Positions 54,190-64,000 of a stretch of 64,000 bases of DNA are shown here, one piece after another. The number at the start of each line of letters is the position of its first letter. Positions within the stretch are counted from its first letter, which is position 1. The DNA is taken from NCBI RefSeq assembly GCF_028640845.1, contig NC_080541.1:32565435-32629434 (forward strand), read 5' to 3'. The notes under the pieces are model-generated. The model worked only from the letters and a program-made list of their open reading frames with translations. It made no database searches and was not told where the DNA came from. This DNA is from Ahaetulla prasina. Lineage: Eukaryota > Chordata > Lepidosauria > Squamata > Colubridae. The position numbers were made by a program, and so were the translations under genes.

Positions 54190-54990
54190 GATCTTCAGTG
54201 TTCATTTTTGTTTTGTTCCCATTCTATATGCCTGAATACAATTTGGAAAGAAAAAAAACCAGATTCCAAGAATGGATTGGTCTAGTCTGAAAAGCAAAGC
54301 AAAAGAAATCTGCTTCTACCTTCTAAGTCCAAAACTGCGGGTCAAATCTTAGAAATGAACTTGGTGTACCACATTTTAGCAACTTTATAGTTCACATCAT
54401 TTCCTAAATTTCTTAAGATTAAAATATATTCAGGCAACAATATGACTGGGAAGGAAATATATTTATCACTATTTTTTTTAAAGCTAAATAGGGAACCAGC
54501 TGGGAAGTTCTCTGCCTCCCTACCGACAAGGATTATATTTCCAAAAGTTTATAGAATCTGGCAAACTAATCTGGGAAATCTGTGTCTGCCCAGATCTTGC
54601 TTTGTCCCACATTTCTGGCCATTTTATTTGGGGATTCTGGAACTGCAGCTGAGCAATATCTGAAATACTACCTGCTTTTGTTCTGTTTGGCTATTCTGTG
54701 AAAGAGTTCCACTACATATAAAGTAGCAGGCATCCTCAATAAATGACTTGATTGTGTTTGGCATGAAGGTATAAACTCTCAAAATCATAGGATAAACATA
54801 CAAAGGTTCATTTGTTCCACACTTCTCTAATTTCAAATATTTCGAACTCAAGCTCTCAATATATTCCTGTATGTTTATTTAATACATAGTCTACATACAT
54901 AATCTTTGAAGAGTTTCTAGATGGTCCAAAATGGAATATCAAATATGTTAATTTATTTGTTCTCTTCTGCTCATGGTTAGTGCATGTTAT
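54190..54990. other. Intronic sequence, nothing recognised
   Basis: AT-rich, no supported feature. Confidence 0.4.
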
Positions 54991-54994
54991 GGCA

Positions 54995-55115
54995 GATACT
55001 GAAGAAACTTCTTGGATGAGAAGCAAAATGTCTTCAAGCAAAACAAAGAAAATCCAGCTGCCTTTTGAAAAAGCACCTTTGGGACAAACGACTGAGAATC
55101 TCCATAGACAGTTAC
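54995..55115 (+). repeat. Single arm of the foldback repeat family
   Basis: GAAGAAACTTCTTGGATGAG, AAATCCAGCTGCC, AAAAAGCACCTTTGGGACAA and GACTGAGAATCTCCATAGAC match the copies at 25445, 26253 and 51333. Confidence 0.55.
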
Positions 55116-55119
55116 TGCA

Positions 55120-55690
55120 GATAGTTCAACTGATTCTCAATTGTTTTCCCAGACATGATTCAAGTCCTATAATGCCTTAAATGGCTGGGTTCTGCAATGC
55201 CTTAGGGAGTATCTTTTCTGTGTCATCCTGCCCATTCTCTGTCATGGAAGAATGATTCAGAAAATGTCTCAGTAGCAACATCAATGCCAGCCCACATGAA
55301 AAATGCAGGCTTTTGTATGTCACAAATTATCTTTTATCAATTTGTTTTCAACAACTGAGCCTATTATCTTGGTTTTACACTGTTGGTTTTTACAAACTTA
55401 ATATTATTAATGTTATAAATTCCCTAGCTGATATGTTAGCAAATAGTAATAGTACTAATAAAATAAACATAAATAAAATATCCAAGTAGACTTACAGACA
55501 TATAGCCTTAGATGAATTTATAATTAATGAATAATCTTCAATTATAATAGTTGAAGTGTGAATGTATATGTCTTTAGACAATAGAGCAAATGTTTTTCTA
55601 TGTTTGATTCTTGGAACTGGAGTTCACTCTAATTCTAGTTAGCTAGTGGTAGTTATTCTAACTGAAGTTAGCTTAAAACCCAGGATGTTG
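55120..55690. other. Intronic sequence, nothing recognised
   Basis: AT-rich, no supported feature. Confidence 0.4.
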
Positions 55691-55701
55691 TGTTGTGTTG
55701 T

Positions 55702-56083
55702 GTTGATTGGAATGTATGCATCAACTTTGGAAGTCATATTAGCACTGAAAGCTTCCACGCTGCTACCTTCTTATGTGTGGGAAAGTAGGAGGGGAGATTT
55801 AGTAGAGAGAATGTAGTTAGACAAAATAGCATTCTACTTTTCGGTCAAGGTCATGACAGTCCTGCATCTGGAGCAGGAGTGGTTGGAGTGATGCTGATTG
55901 GACAATGTGATGGACTGATGGGTGCAGGGGGTGGATTTGGGAGGTTTGTTTTACTGAGGGAAAACCCTGAACTCTCAGATTCAGGTTTTCCCAGATGTGC
56001 CAGTGTACCTACTCTAATAAATGGAACTTTGAGAAAATGCCTGTCTTGGAGTTTTTAATTGGAGTTGGGTTTTTCTGGAACAC
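55702..56083 (+). mobile_element. Possible LTR or LTR fragment
   Basis: The block ends like an LTR: AATAAATGGAACTTTGAG, then TTGGAGTTTTTAATTGGAG, then TTTTTCTGGAACA. An upstream TGTTGATTGG could be its start. No target duplication was found, and I cannot assign a family. Confidence 0.3.
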
Positions 56084-56285
56084 TGATAGTATGTCTGTAT
56101 GTATTGGAGATTGTCAATCTAGTGCTTAAAAGCATTATTAGCAGCCCCTCCAGTTGTACAATAGGAAGCACTTTGAAGCAAAAATGTGAAGCAAAAATGA
56201 TGTACCTCTAATGCAAGTCTGGGAAAAAATACAGAGTCTTGAAAACCGTAAGATGAATTCCCCACTTATTAAGGTAAGTCTATTT

Positions 56286-56367
56286 CAGTGTTTTTCAAAC
56301 TTGATGACTTTAAGATAGATTCTGGGAGTTGAAGTTTACCCACCTTAAAGTTGCCAAGTTCGAAAAT
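56286..56367. mobile_element. Palindromic MITE, partial
   Basis: CAGTGTTTTTCAAACTTGAT on the left and AAAGTTGCCAAGTTCGAAAA on the right are approximate inverted copies around ATTCTGGGAGTTGAAG. It is a decayed member of the foldback hAT-like family. Confidence 0.45.
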
Positions 56368-56369
56368 GC

Positions 56370-58420
56370 AGTTCAATTTGAACTGTTTGAAATGTTTCTT
56401 CCCATGTTTCTGCCACCTGGGCTGAGATACATTTATGAAATCAATTATCCATGGATGCACTTCTGTCTCTTGAGTACTGATATCTACTGTCCCTTCCATT
56501 CTTTTTGCAGTCTCTCACAATCTATCACTTGCAAGCTTTCTTCCAAAATATTAAAATAATCATCTGGATTCTTGTGAGAATTTAGTAATCTCATGCCCAA
56601 TTTCTTAAATGGGAATGTCACACATATAGCCAATCATGTTGACTTTCACAATGGAAAATATTTTGATAAAGTTTCCCTGCTTTAAAGTTAAAACATGACA
56701 TAAATAACCACACAAAGTGGTTTGTCTTCACATACAAGGCTGTGAATTATAGTCAGATAAAATTTAAAGCATATCAGTTTTACTGATGAAATTGTATCAT
56801 GTTACGAGAATGGCGAATTCCACAGCAAATTGGTTTGGGTCACTGTGCTGGCAGTTTATAACTTCACCTAGTGATGAAGACATGCTAGCAGCAGACGTTT
56901 CTCTCTTAGGGTGCAAAGAAAAAATATCTGCTGTGAACTCCATGTAGGCATCAGGAAGGGCATCCGGCCAATAAGTGCAAAGCTCCATCTAGTTGCCTCA
57001 ATTCTACCCTGAATCAAGGGACTACTGGTCAAAATAAGAAAAAAAAATGGTAGCAATATATATCTCTCTCTCCCTCTCCCTCTCCCTCTTCTTCTCCCTC
57101 CTTCCCCCTCTCTTTCCCAGAGCCCCTATATTTTACAAAAAGTTCAAAAGCCATTGCTGATCTAGTACAAATGGGGCTCCAGATGTGACTCAGGGCTTCC
57201 TAGCTGAATCCAGCAATCCCAGGGAAAGAGGATCTAGGAACTCCTGACTAAACCGTGGCTTGGTTTTTAGAAAACCCCAAAGCTACCATGTATACATTCT
57301 TGCCATTTTTAATATTTATAACAACAGCCTTTCAACAACCTAAATCATATATATGGCAACAGAAAAAGGGTAACGAAATGGGATGAGGTTTTTCTGCTGA
57401 GTTCATTACATGGAGCAGTGCCTTTTGGCTGCATAAGTTTTAAATGGGAATGATGTCATCTCCGAAGTGGCTGAAATACTGCTAAAATGTTTCATTTAAA
57501 AAAACAAAAACAAATAAGGGAGTGAAAATATACACGGAACTTACATTTCAAGGAGATTTTAAATCACAGTCCTGAACTTGAAAGCCACGCTCTAAATAGT
57601 TTCAGTGTTTTGATCTGTTCCTGCCTGAAGCAGGAATGCTAGCAAATAGTCTGAGTGAGAACTGTCCTCCTTTACGAGAAGCAGAAGTCTAGACAGTCTG
57701 GATCTCTATGAGAACAAGACACCAATCTTCTTGCACTGCTACACATTCCACCACTTTTATGATATGTGTACTTTTTCTCAATACAACTTGGACTCTGTTT
57801 ATGAAATCAAGCTTTAAAAGATCCAAGTTATTACATGCCCTTACCCTAAATAAATCTAGATCCTGAAATTTTTGTTGGGGTGGTAACTCTAATTATGGAT
57901 TTTTGGCAATACGATATATAAAATATTGGACCTTTCTCTATTTTCTAATCATGGATTCCCCCCCCCCACCAGGCTACTGTCCTGCTCTGCCTTCAGTGAT
58001 GGGGGAAAGAAGACTAATGACCCTGAACAGCTAGAAATCTAATCCTAGCATCCAAAGACAGTTTGTAAAACACATTGAGAAACATGGTAGTAAAAAAAAA
58101 CAAGAGAGACATTTGATTTACACTAAGCCATATCATGATCTGTTTGGTTTTAGTTTAATGTAATGTGAAATCATATGCTGTGGTTTCTAAACTATGATTT
58201 ATGGCTTTATCCCTGCTAACTGTAGGTTCCCCTCAAGATTCAAATAATGCTTGTCACCCAACTGAGATTTCAGTGGTGGGGTGAAGGGGAATCTTGAAAA
58301 TGTGAGTTTGTATTCAAGCCTTTGGCAAAGACAATTGATATCCCTTTTCTTCTTTTCTCTTATTCTCAGTTTTGTTTTCTCTTCCATCTTTGTTTCTTTG
58401 TTGTTTTTTTCTTGTATGGT
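56370..58420. other. Intronic sequence with a CT-rich run
   Basis: Mostly unrecognised. A (CTCTCC)-type simple repeat lies at about 57062-57115, and a run of C near 57959. Confidence 0.4.
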
Positions 58421-58424
58421 GCTT

Positions 58425-58500
58425 TTAAAATGTTTTCAACAATTTATAACCCACCCTGAGTTGCTGGGAGTCAGGCGGCATATGCATTCAATAAAATATG
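58425..58500 (+). mobile_element. Old L2-like 3' tail
   Basis: ATTTATAACCCACCCTGAGT, then GGGAGTCAGGCGGCATATG, then CAATAAAATA is the decayed L2 hairpin end. Confidence 0.45.
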
Positions 58501-58504
58501 GCCA

Positions 58505-59240
58505 CCAAGTCAGGCAGATGATTTGGCATTTTTATCCACTTATCGAGTCCTTCCAAGGATCTGGGAGAGGAAGTTGTTTTATAAGGTTAAAGATATCGTT
58601 GCAGGATATAAGCTGTTCCAACTAAAGCTGCCTTTAGTAATATTCAATTAACTGTGGTATTTATACACGTTATACAATTCTTTTAATAAGGAAAAATTAT
58701 AAAGGAAGGGAAAAGTAGGACAGGGGAAAAAAGAAAAAGAAAAGTTGAAATAATAAAAACATCATGCAACATATAGGAAATCATTACCACCAGAATAATT
58801 CTCATCATTTGCATTGCATTAAACCAGTGCCAGTTCAGAAACAAAGAGAAAACACATATTGGGAGTCCAAGATTTTAATTCTGAGGTTGCAGCGATCTTT
58901 TCAGATTGAAATCTTTCTGCTGCTCCCAATCCATGCTAATGTTGGTTTATTCAATGAGCCATGTTTATGCAAAGCATAGCTTAGTATATTGTGTGAAGGC
59001 ATTGAACAGTGTCACTTTTTCTGCATCAGATTTTGCTTCTCTCTCACCAGTGATGATTATGGTTAATTAAAATTCTATGATTGAGGGAGTGAAAGGGAGA
59101 ATGCCACTATCAACCTTCTTATGAAGCTAATTCCACCAGTTTTAATTTCTCCTGAAACTGGCCATCTCACTCTTTTAGTTCGCTCGAGGGAAAGGTTAAA
59201 ATCCTTTCTGGAATCTACTGTTATTTCCCTTTCTTTATAA
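58505..59240. other. Intronic sequence, nothing recognised
   Basis: AT-rich, no supported feature. Confidence 0.4.
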
Positions 59241-59244
59241 TGTC

Positions 59245-59449
59245 GACTTGTAACCTACAACTCCTAGATTCTCAGAATGGGTCTCCTCCAAGAACTAGCC
59301 AGGCCCAGCTCTGCTTAGCTTCCAAGATTAGATAAGATCAGGCACATTAAGACATGGCTATGTTGTAGAACCAGATGGTTCTTGAGAGAGTACTTACTGT
59401 TTAGTATCATGCAGCATCATGTGGCTTTATTAGTTATTAAAGACATTTA
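59245..59449. repeat. 5S-rRNA-derived repeat, copy 1
   Basis: 59252-59369 is a full-length antisense match to vertebrate 5S rRNA. From left to right it contains AACCTACAACTCC, GGTCTCCTCCAAGAACTAG, CCAGGCCCAGCTCTGCTTAG, CTTCCAAGATTAGATAAGAT and GGCTATGTTGTAGA. It differs from a functional gene at many sites, with a deletion in the CCCATCCAA region and changes in the internal promoter. Another 80 bp to the right (CCAGATGGTTCTTGAGAG... to TTATTAAAGACATTT) is shared with copy 2. It is a pseudogene-type sequence, not a working 5S gene. Confidence 0.7.
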
Positions 59450-60177
59450 ATAACAATATATTTTTGTAGTATATTTCTATATTTTTGTACTGTGTATTTG
59501 TAGATTCAAAACCTGAAGACAAAGATTGCTTCTCTTATTGACCTGACAACCTCATTAGGAGGATTTCAGGATGAAAGACAGATTATAATTGCCCTAAATC
59601 CAATTTCCAGGACCACGTGCAGCCCTCAAAATATGTATTTGGCACCTCAGTACCTGCATTAGAATTTTTAATGCAACAGAAGGAGAAAATTATTAAATGC
59701 AGTATATTATTAGCTCCATTTAATTAAATTAAGTCAAGCTGAATTTGTTTCTGGTCCATCCAACTTATTGGCATGGCATGGCTTATTTTCTGGAGCGACA
59801 CACCATTTAAAAGCCAAATGCTTTTCTCATTCTGGAAGGAGTTTTACAGCCCTGATGATCTATATCTCAGAGCTGAATCAGCCCACGCCTGCCCGATATT
59901 CAACTTGTGCAGTCTTTACTGTACTAAATGATTACAAATACAAAACAGTTCTCTTTTAGAGCCATGAAACCTAACTAAAAATTCATGAATAAAATAATTG
60001 CCAATCTAAATCTTTGAAGATAAATCCAAAGCAACTGGCATATCAATTAATACCTTTGAAACTGTGTTGACTAAGTTAATGGTATTCTTCAAGACAAGCT
60101 CTTCTAATGACTTCACAGACAAATCTTGGCAATAAAACAAAAGGGCTTTCCCACTGTCTGCTTCTAGGATATTTATT

Positions 60178-60396
60178 GACTTGTAACCTACAACTCCTAA
60201 ATTCTCAGGATGGGTCTCCTCCAAAAACTAGCCAGACCCAGCTCTGCTTAGCTTCCAAGATTAGATAAGATCAAGAAAATGTTACCACTGCTATGTTGTA
60301 GAGCAGCAATGGGAAAAACCAGATGGCTCTTGAGAGAATGCTTACTGTTTAGTATCATGCAGTATCATGCGGCTTTATTTGTTATTAAAGACATTT
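60178..60396. repeat. 5S-rRNA-derived repeat, copy 2
   Basis: Same orientation as copy 1, about 935 bp to the right. The 5S-like part is 60185-60302, with a replaced section after AGATAAGATCAAG (5S 5' region). It shares several non-5S changes with copy 1 (CTCCTCCAA, ACTAGCCAG, CCAGCTCTGC, AAGATTAGATAAGATC) and the same ~80-bp right flank. The copies therefore come from one already altered ancestor. Confidence 0.7.
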
Positions 60397-60399
60397 GGA

Positions 60400-60744
60400 A
60401 AATCTACCCCTTCCTGGGTTTAAAAAGATTCACTGAAGTTCAATATTCAGGTAGTTAAAAAGTAACAAAGTTAGTGCGAGATAGGTAAAATTAAAGATAA
60501 AATTAAAAGACAGGAGTAGTGTAATAGGCTTAGCTATTGTTGCAAAATTTGAATGGCTAAAAACTGGGCTAATTTTAGGAAGTTTCTAAAGCAACTGTAG
60601 TTAATTTCCCAGTTTCTGTAATGAAACAAAAATGCATGAAATTTTTGCAAGACAGAGAGTATGTGACATGTCCCATATTTTAAACTAAATCACAAAAATC
60701 ATTTCTGAAGTTTTGTTGGTACATATGCATAAGCATACATGGCA
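60400..60744. other. Intronic sequence, nothing recognised
   Basis: AT-rich, no supported feature. Confidence 0.4.
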
Positions 60745-60752
60745 AATATGAC

Positions 60753-61000
60753 CAGTAGTGGGATTCAAATTTTTTTAATACCGGTTCTGTAGGCGTGGCT
60801 TGGTGGGTGTGGCTTGGTGAGCATGGCGGGGAAGGATACTGCAAAATCCCCATTTCCTCCCAATCAGCTGGGACTCAGGAGGCAGAGAATAGATGGGGGT
60901 GGGGCCAGTCAGAGGTAGTATTTACCAGTTCTCCGAACTACTCAAAATTTCCGCTACCGGTTCTCCGGAACTAGGCAGAACCTGCTGAATACCACCTCTG
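60753..61000. mobile_element. hAT-type MITE with perfect 8-bp TSD
   Basis: A 248-bp element with ends CAGTAGTGGGATTCAAAT and CTGAATACCACCTCTG, flanked by AATATGAC on both sides (60745-60752 and 61001-61008). It contains GGCGTGGCTTGGTGGGTGTG and is related in inverted order to the copy at 32166. Confidence 0.9.
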
Positions 61001-61144
61001 AATATGACTCCTTTCTTGATAAAAAGTTAAAACACACGTTTATTAATTTTCTCTCAGATACTTAACATACAGCTGGAACCCAACTGTAATTGATGACAAA
61101 TTCCAAATGCTAACATGTGTAGAGTGTTATATCGCAAAATAACA

Positions 61145-61630
61145 GAACAGATTAACAAAGTTGGAAGGGACCTTGGAAGTCTTCTAGTCCAAACCCCTGT
61201 TCAGGCAGGAAACCCTACACCATTTCAGACAAATAGTTGTCCAATCTCTTCTTAAAAGCTTCCAGTGTTGGAGTATTCACAACTTCTGAAGGCAAGTTGT
61301 TCCACTGATTAATTGTTCTAATTGCCAGGAGATTTCTCCTTAGTTCTAGGTTGCTTCTTTCCTTGATTAGTTTCCATCCATTGCTTTTTGTCCTGGTGCT
61401 TTGGAGAATAAGTTGACCCCCCTTCTTTGTGACAGCCCCTCAAATATTGGAACACCACTATTATATCATCCCTACTCCCTCTTTTCATTAAACTAGACAT
61501 ACCCAATTCCTGCAACCTTTCTTTATATGTTTTAGCCTCCAGTCCCCTAATCAACTTTGTTGCTTTTCTCTGTACACTTTCTAGAGTGTAAACATCTTTT
61601 TTACATCAAGGCAACCAAAACTGGATGTTG
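61145..61630 (-). mobile_element. CR1 LINE 3' fragment, minus strand
   Basis: It has the CR1 3' end on the left (ACAAAGTTGGAAGGGACCTT), then the UTR and the decayed RT C-terminus (MIRGLEAKTYKERLQELG, minus strand). It lies about 240 bp downstream of the CPQ exon in the gene's orientation. Confidence 0.8.
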
Positions 61631-61866
61631 CTTTCATTTTCTTTTTCTTCTTTTAAATGGTCTAGTTTAGTCTAGAGATCCACTGACTTCTAGATCTGAG
61701 GATGAATACACCGAAGGAAAAAGTTCACTCTGTGGAATTAGCTTTTGCAAAGCAATTTTGTGATTCTAATTTTTAACATCAGACCTCCATGTATTCCAAT
61801 GATTTTGAAATCTTAGAAAATTTTCAGTTTGTACCCTCAGCATGAAATATACAAAATGTCACTCAC

Positions 61867-62074
61867 CTGCTCAGGGTATTTACTGCCTGTTATTTCAGCA
61901 ACTGTGTTAAAGGAATCAGTATCAGGATATGTTTTGGCTCCCATTTTCAGAGTTACAACTATCTTAGTACCCCGGGAGAACAATCGGGCCATCAGTTCTG
62001 CATCTTCAATGGAAATACAGGCGGTAGGAATCTTAGGTACATCTGAGTCATATGCTTGCATTCCAGTATGCGGG
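61867..62074 (-). CDS. CPQ: Carboxypeptidase Q, one internal exon
   Basis: A 208-bp exon on the minus strand. It has a consensus splice acceptor (a T run, then TAATAG, just to the right of 62074) and a donor (CAG|GTGAGT, 61866-61861). The translation has one leading base, then 69 complete codons. It contains PHTGMQAYDSDVPKIPTACI, then SIEDAELMARL, KMGAKTYPDTDSFNT and EITGSKYPEQ, which I recognise as CPQ, an M28-family metallodipeptidase that is secreted and lysosomal. This segment precedes the SGHLDSWD metal-binding motif, which must lie in the next exon outside or unrecognised in this window. The upstream intron is phase 2 and the downstream intron phase 0. The exon has no stops or frameshifts. 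The vertebrate gene is known for very large introns, which fits a single exon in 64 kb. Assignment is from memory of the family, not from a search. Confidence 0.9.
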
Positions 62075-62079
62075 CTATT

Positions 62080-62725
62080 AAAAAAAAAACAGTAAGCATG
62101 TTACCTTTGGGTTCACATTTTGAAGGAAGATCATCCGAGCTTTTTAGAACAATGTGACACTTGGATTCATGATAATCTTGGTTTACATCTCGTGGGATAG
62201 CTTGTTGCACAATTCCAACCATGTATTAATATATTATTCAATATATTTTGTAAAGCCAGCTAATGGATTAATTTGGTACCCAAATTAGGTGTGTTATGTC
62301 AACATAACCTTACAGTTCATTTATTAATATTTGACTTTGTTGAAAGAGTATTTGCTGTGCACTAATTAAATCTAAATGCATTTCAAGTTGAATAGATTGA
62401 TCCTTTGGTAGCAAATGTGAGTGAATAGGCCCCTAACTGATGCTACCAATCAAAATGAATCAATATTCTTGGAAACAGTTTTTATCATTACAGGGTCATC
62501 AGGTTCCTTAAAGAAAACATTAATACTGTCATACAAACTGCCCATCCAGAGTTTAATTTCTGAACGCCTTTCAGAATAAGCTCAATTACCAGCAGAAATC
62601 AATCTACAATGAAGCCAGCAGCAGAAGCTCTGATCTCCTGATCTGTAAGGTTTGTTTGATGTCTCACCAATGAGGACGGATAGAGAAACAGGAAACTCTT
62701 GGCCCCCAGACAGCTAGTAGTCCCA
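62080..62725. other. CPQ intron, nothing recognised
   Basis: Sequence upstream of the exon in the gene's orientation. No further exon could be identified. Confidence 0.45.
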
Positions 62726-62731
62726 CTATAG

Positions 62732-62886
62732 CAGGGGTGTCAAACCCGATCACATTGCAGGCAGCATTGTGACGTATTGAGCCATATTGTGACGTATCGG
62801 GATGTTTTTTGCCTTTGGAGAGCCAGGGTGGGTATGGCCTATGCTGGCCATTATCCGGCCTGTGAGCCGCCAGTTTGACAGGCCTG
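62732..62886. mobile_element. hAT-type MITE (GGGGTGTCAAA family), internally shortened
   Basis: Ends CAGGGGTGTCAAACCC and AGTTTGACAGGCCTG are inverted. The interior contains GGGTGGGTATGGCC, shared with the copy at 26815. It is about 155 bp long, so half the usual length. No clear target duplication. Confidence 0.65.
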
Positions 62887-63112
62887 GTCTAAATGATCAG
62901 AATATGAAAACTTCTTCATAAGACGTTAATCATAGCAAACAATGTTTGGTTTCTCTTCTGAGAGGGAAATTGACTCCCAATATTTTATATAATTAAGTTG
63001 CTTCAGTAAATGAAAGCAATAAAATAGTAGTATAAAAGTTATAATTTGGCTAATACATATATGTAGTTTCAGAACATTTGCACTCTTTCCTTGATTGAGA
63101 GGTGCTTCAGAT

Positions 63113-63252
63113 TAGGGGTCTCCAACCTTAGCAACTTTAAGATTTGTGGACTCCAGTTCCCAGAATTCCTCAGCCAGCTTTGCTTTGCTGGCTGAGGAAT
63201 TCTGGGAGTTGAAGTCCACAAGTCTTAAAGTTGACAAGGTTGGAGACCCCTG
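63113..63252. mobile_element. Palindromic hAT-type MITE with perfect 8-bp TSD
   Basis: A 140-bp foldback: TAGGGGTCTCCAACCTTAGC and GACAAGGTTGGAGACCCCTG at the ends, with GCTGAGGAATTCTGGGAG and its complement inside. CTTCAGAT occurs at 63105-63112 and 63253-63260. Confidence 0.9.
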
Positions 63253-63261
63253 CTTCAGATA

Positions 63262-63845
63262 GTCATTCATGCTCTGGTCAATTGGATTATTGCAATGCAC
63301 TTTACACGAAAGTGCTCTTGAAGACCAGAAGCTACAACTGGTTGAAAATTCAGATGCATGAGAAATAATGGGTATCTCTCAGTGTGCCCATCTGTCACCA
63401 CTGCTATGTGAACTGTATCGGCTGCCAGTTGGCTTCTGAGTACAAGTCAATGTGATCCTTGTTACCTATAAAACCCGGTATTGCATTGGACTTGAATACC
63501 GGAGAGACCACTTGTCTCATACAGTTTATGCCTACCCAGTTTGTTGCAGCAGATTGGGTGTGCTCCATTAAACGCTGCCTTCTTGTGGGACCGAGGGAGT
63601 ATGCCTTCTCTATTACAGCTCCCACCCTTTGGAACAACATCCTCCTAAAAATAAGGATGGGACCGTCTCTCCTGAGTTGAAAACCTGGTTGATGTTTGCT
63701 ATTTGTTTAAGGCTTCTGTTTTGTTTTGTGGATTTTCTTATTAGGGAATTTTAATATCTTTAGCTGATTTTGTTTTCCTTTTTGATTCTCGTGCCACTCA
63801 GAGTGCATTGGAGTTGGGCAGCCAATAAATTTAAATAATAAATAT
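63262..63845 (+). mobile_element. Old L2 3' end
   Basis: Decayed L2 RT C-terminus (GGATTATTGCAATGCACTTT ~ LDYCNAL; CTGTATCGGCTGCCAGTTGG ~ LHWLPV; CTCCCACCCTTTGGAACAAC ~ APTLWN). The 3' UTR and a degenerate tail (TGCCACTCAGAGTGCATTGG, then AATAAATTTAAATAATAAAT) follow. It immediately follows the target duplication of the hAT MITE at 63113, which may have inserted into its edge. Confidence 0.75.
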
Positions 63846-64000
63846 GTAGCAAGCCACTCCAAGTAAGTAGAATTCAACTTCATTTAAATATGTTAAATTG
63901 ATACAGCTAATATAATAATTTTCTAACTCCATCGGTTCAATAACTTTTCTCTGTCACAATAGAAATTGCAGTTTGGTGGCAACATTAGGAGAAATTTGGA

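Noticed and set aside
59245..60396. Functional 5S rRNA genes
   Set aside because: The internal control region has several substitutions and a deletion, and copy 2 has a replaced segment; these are derived sequences.

Overview
The window is vertebrate nuclear DNA, almost certainly from a squamate reptile and most likely a snake. The repeat set supports this: tRNA-derived SINEs with an L2-like hairpin tail, a Sauria-type SINE, CR1, L2 and Rex1/CR1-L3-like LINEs ending in (ATTCT)n, many hAT-type MITEs, and a Ty3/Gypsy element. There is no bacterial-style gene organisation. Only one host coding segment was recognised: a 208-bp exon on the minus strand at 61867-62074 that reads as carboxypeptidase Q (CPQ). 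The remainder is best read as intron of that gene.

Layout from left to right. 0.3-4.7 kb: a ~0.85-kb non-coding unit with an L2-like tail, followed directly by a near full-length but frameshifted L2 LINE. 6.4-8.7 kb: a 5'-truncated Rex1/CR1-L3-like LINE with many one-base deletions. 10-16 kb: Sauria-type SINE, LTR fragment, hAT MITEs, tRNA SINE, an R4/Dong-like LINE relic split by an L2 fragment, a solo LTR with a 5-bp duplication, and a TA-flanked MITE. 17.7-21.5 kb: CR1 copies, including a local 624-bp duplication. 21.7-38 kb: mostly AT-rich intron with microsatellites, SINEs and hAT MITEs, including a hAT-in-hAT nest at 34.4-35.4 kb. 38.07-43.37 kb: a complete-looking Gypsy element on the minus strand with apparently identical 189-bp LTRs, a 5-bp target duplication (ATTGG) and an internal tandem duplication of ~757 bp.

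43.4-61.6 kb: more CR1, Rex1-like (one with an intact 465-codon RT frame), L2, SINE and LTR insertions, a nested minisatellite, a long TCTA array, and two copies of an unusual repeat carrying a complete antisense 5S-rRNA-like sequence. 61.8-64 kb: the CPQ exon, further MITEs and an old L2 3' end.

The genes do not form an operon or pathway. The functional relationships are parasitic: the tRNA SINEs share a 3' hairpin with L2 and probably depend on L2-type reverse transcriptase, and the MITEs imply hAT and Tc1/mariner/pogo transposases encoded elsewhere. No new defence or enzyme system was found. The most unusual items are the 5S-derived repeat pair, the 850-bp L2-tailed unit, the rearranged young Gypsy element, and the homopolymer-biased deletions in young repeats. 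All comparisons were made by eye.
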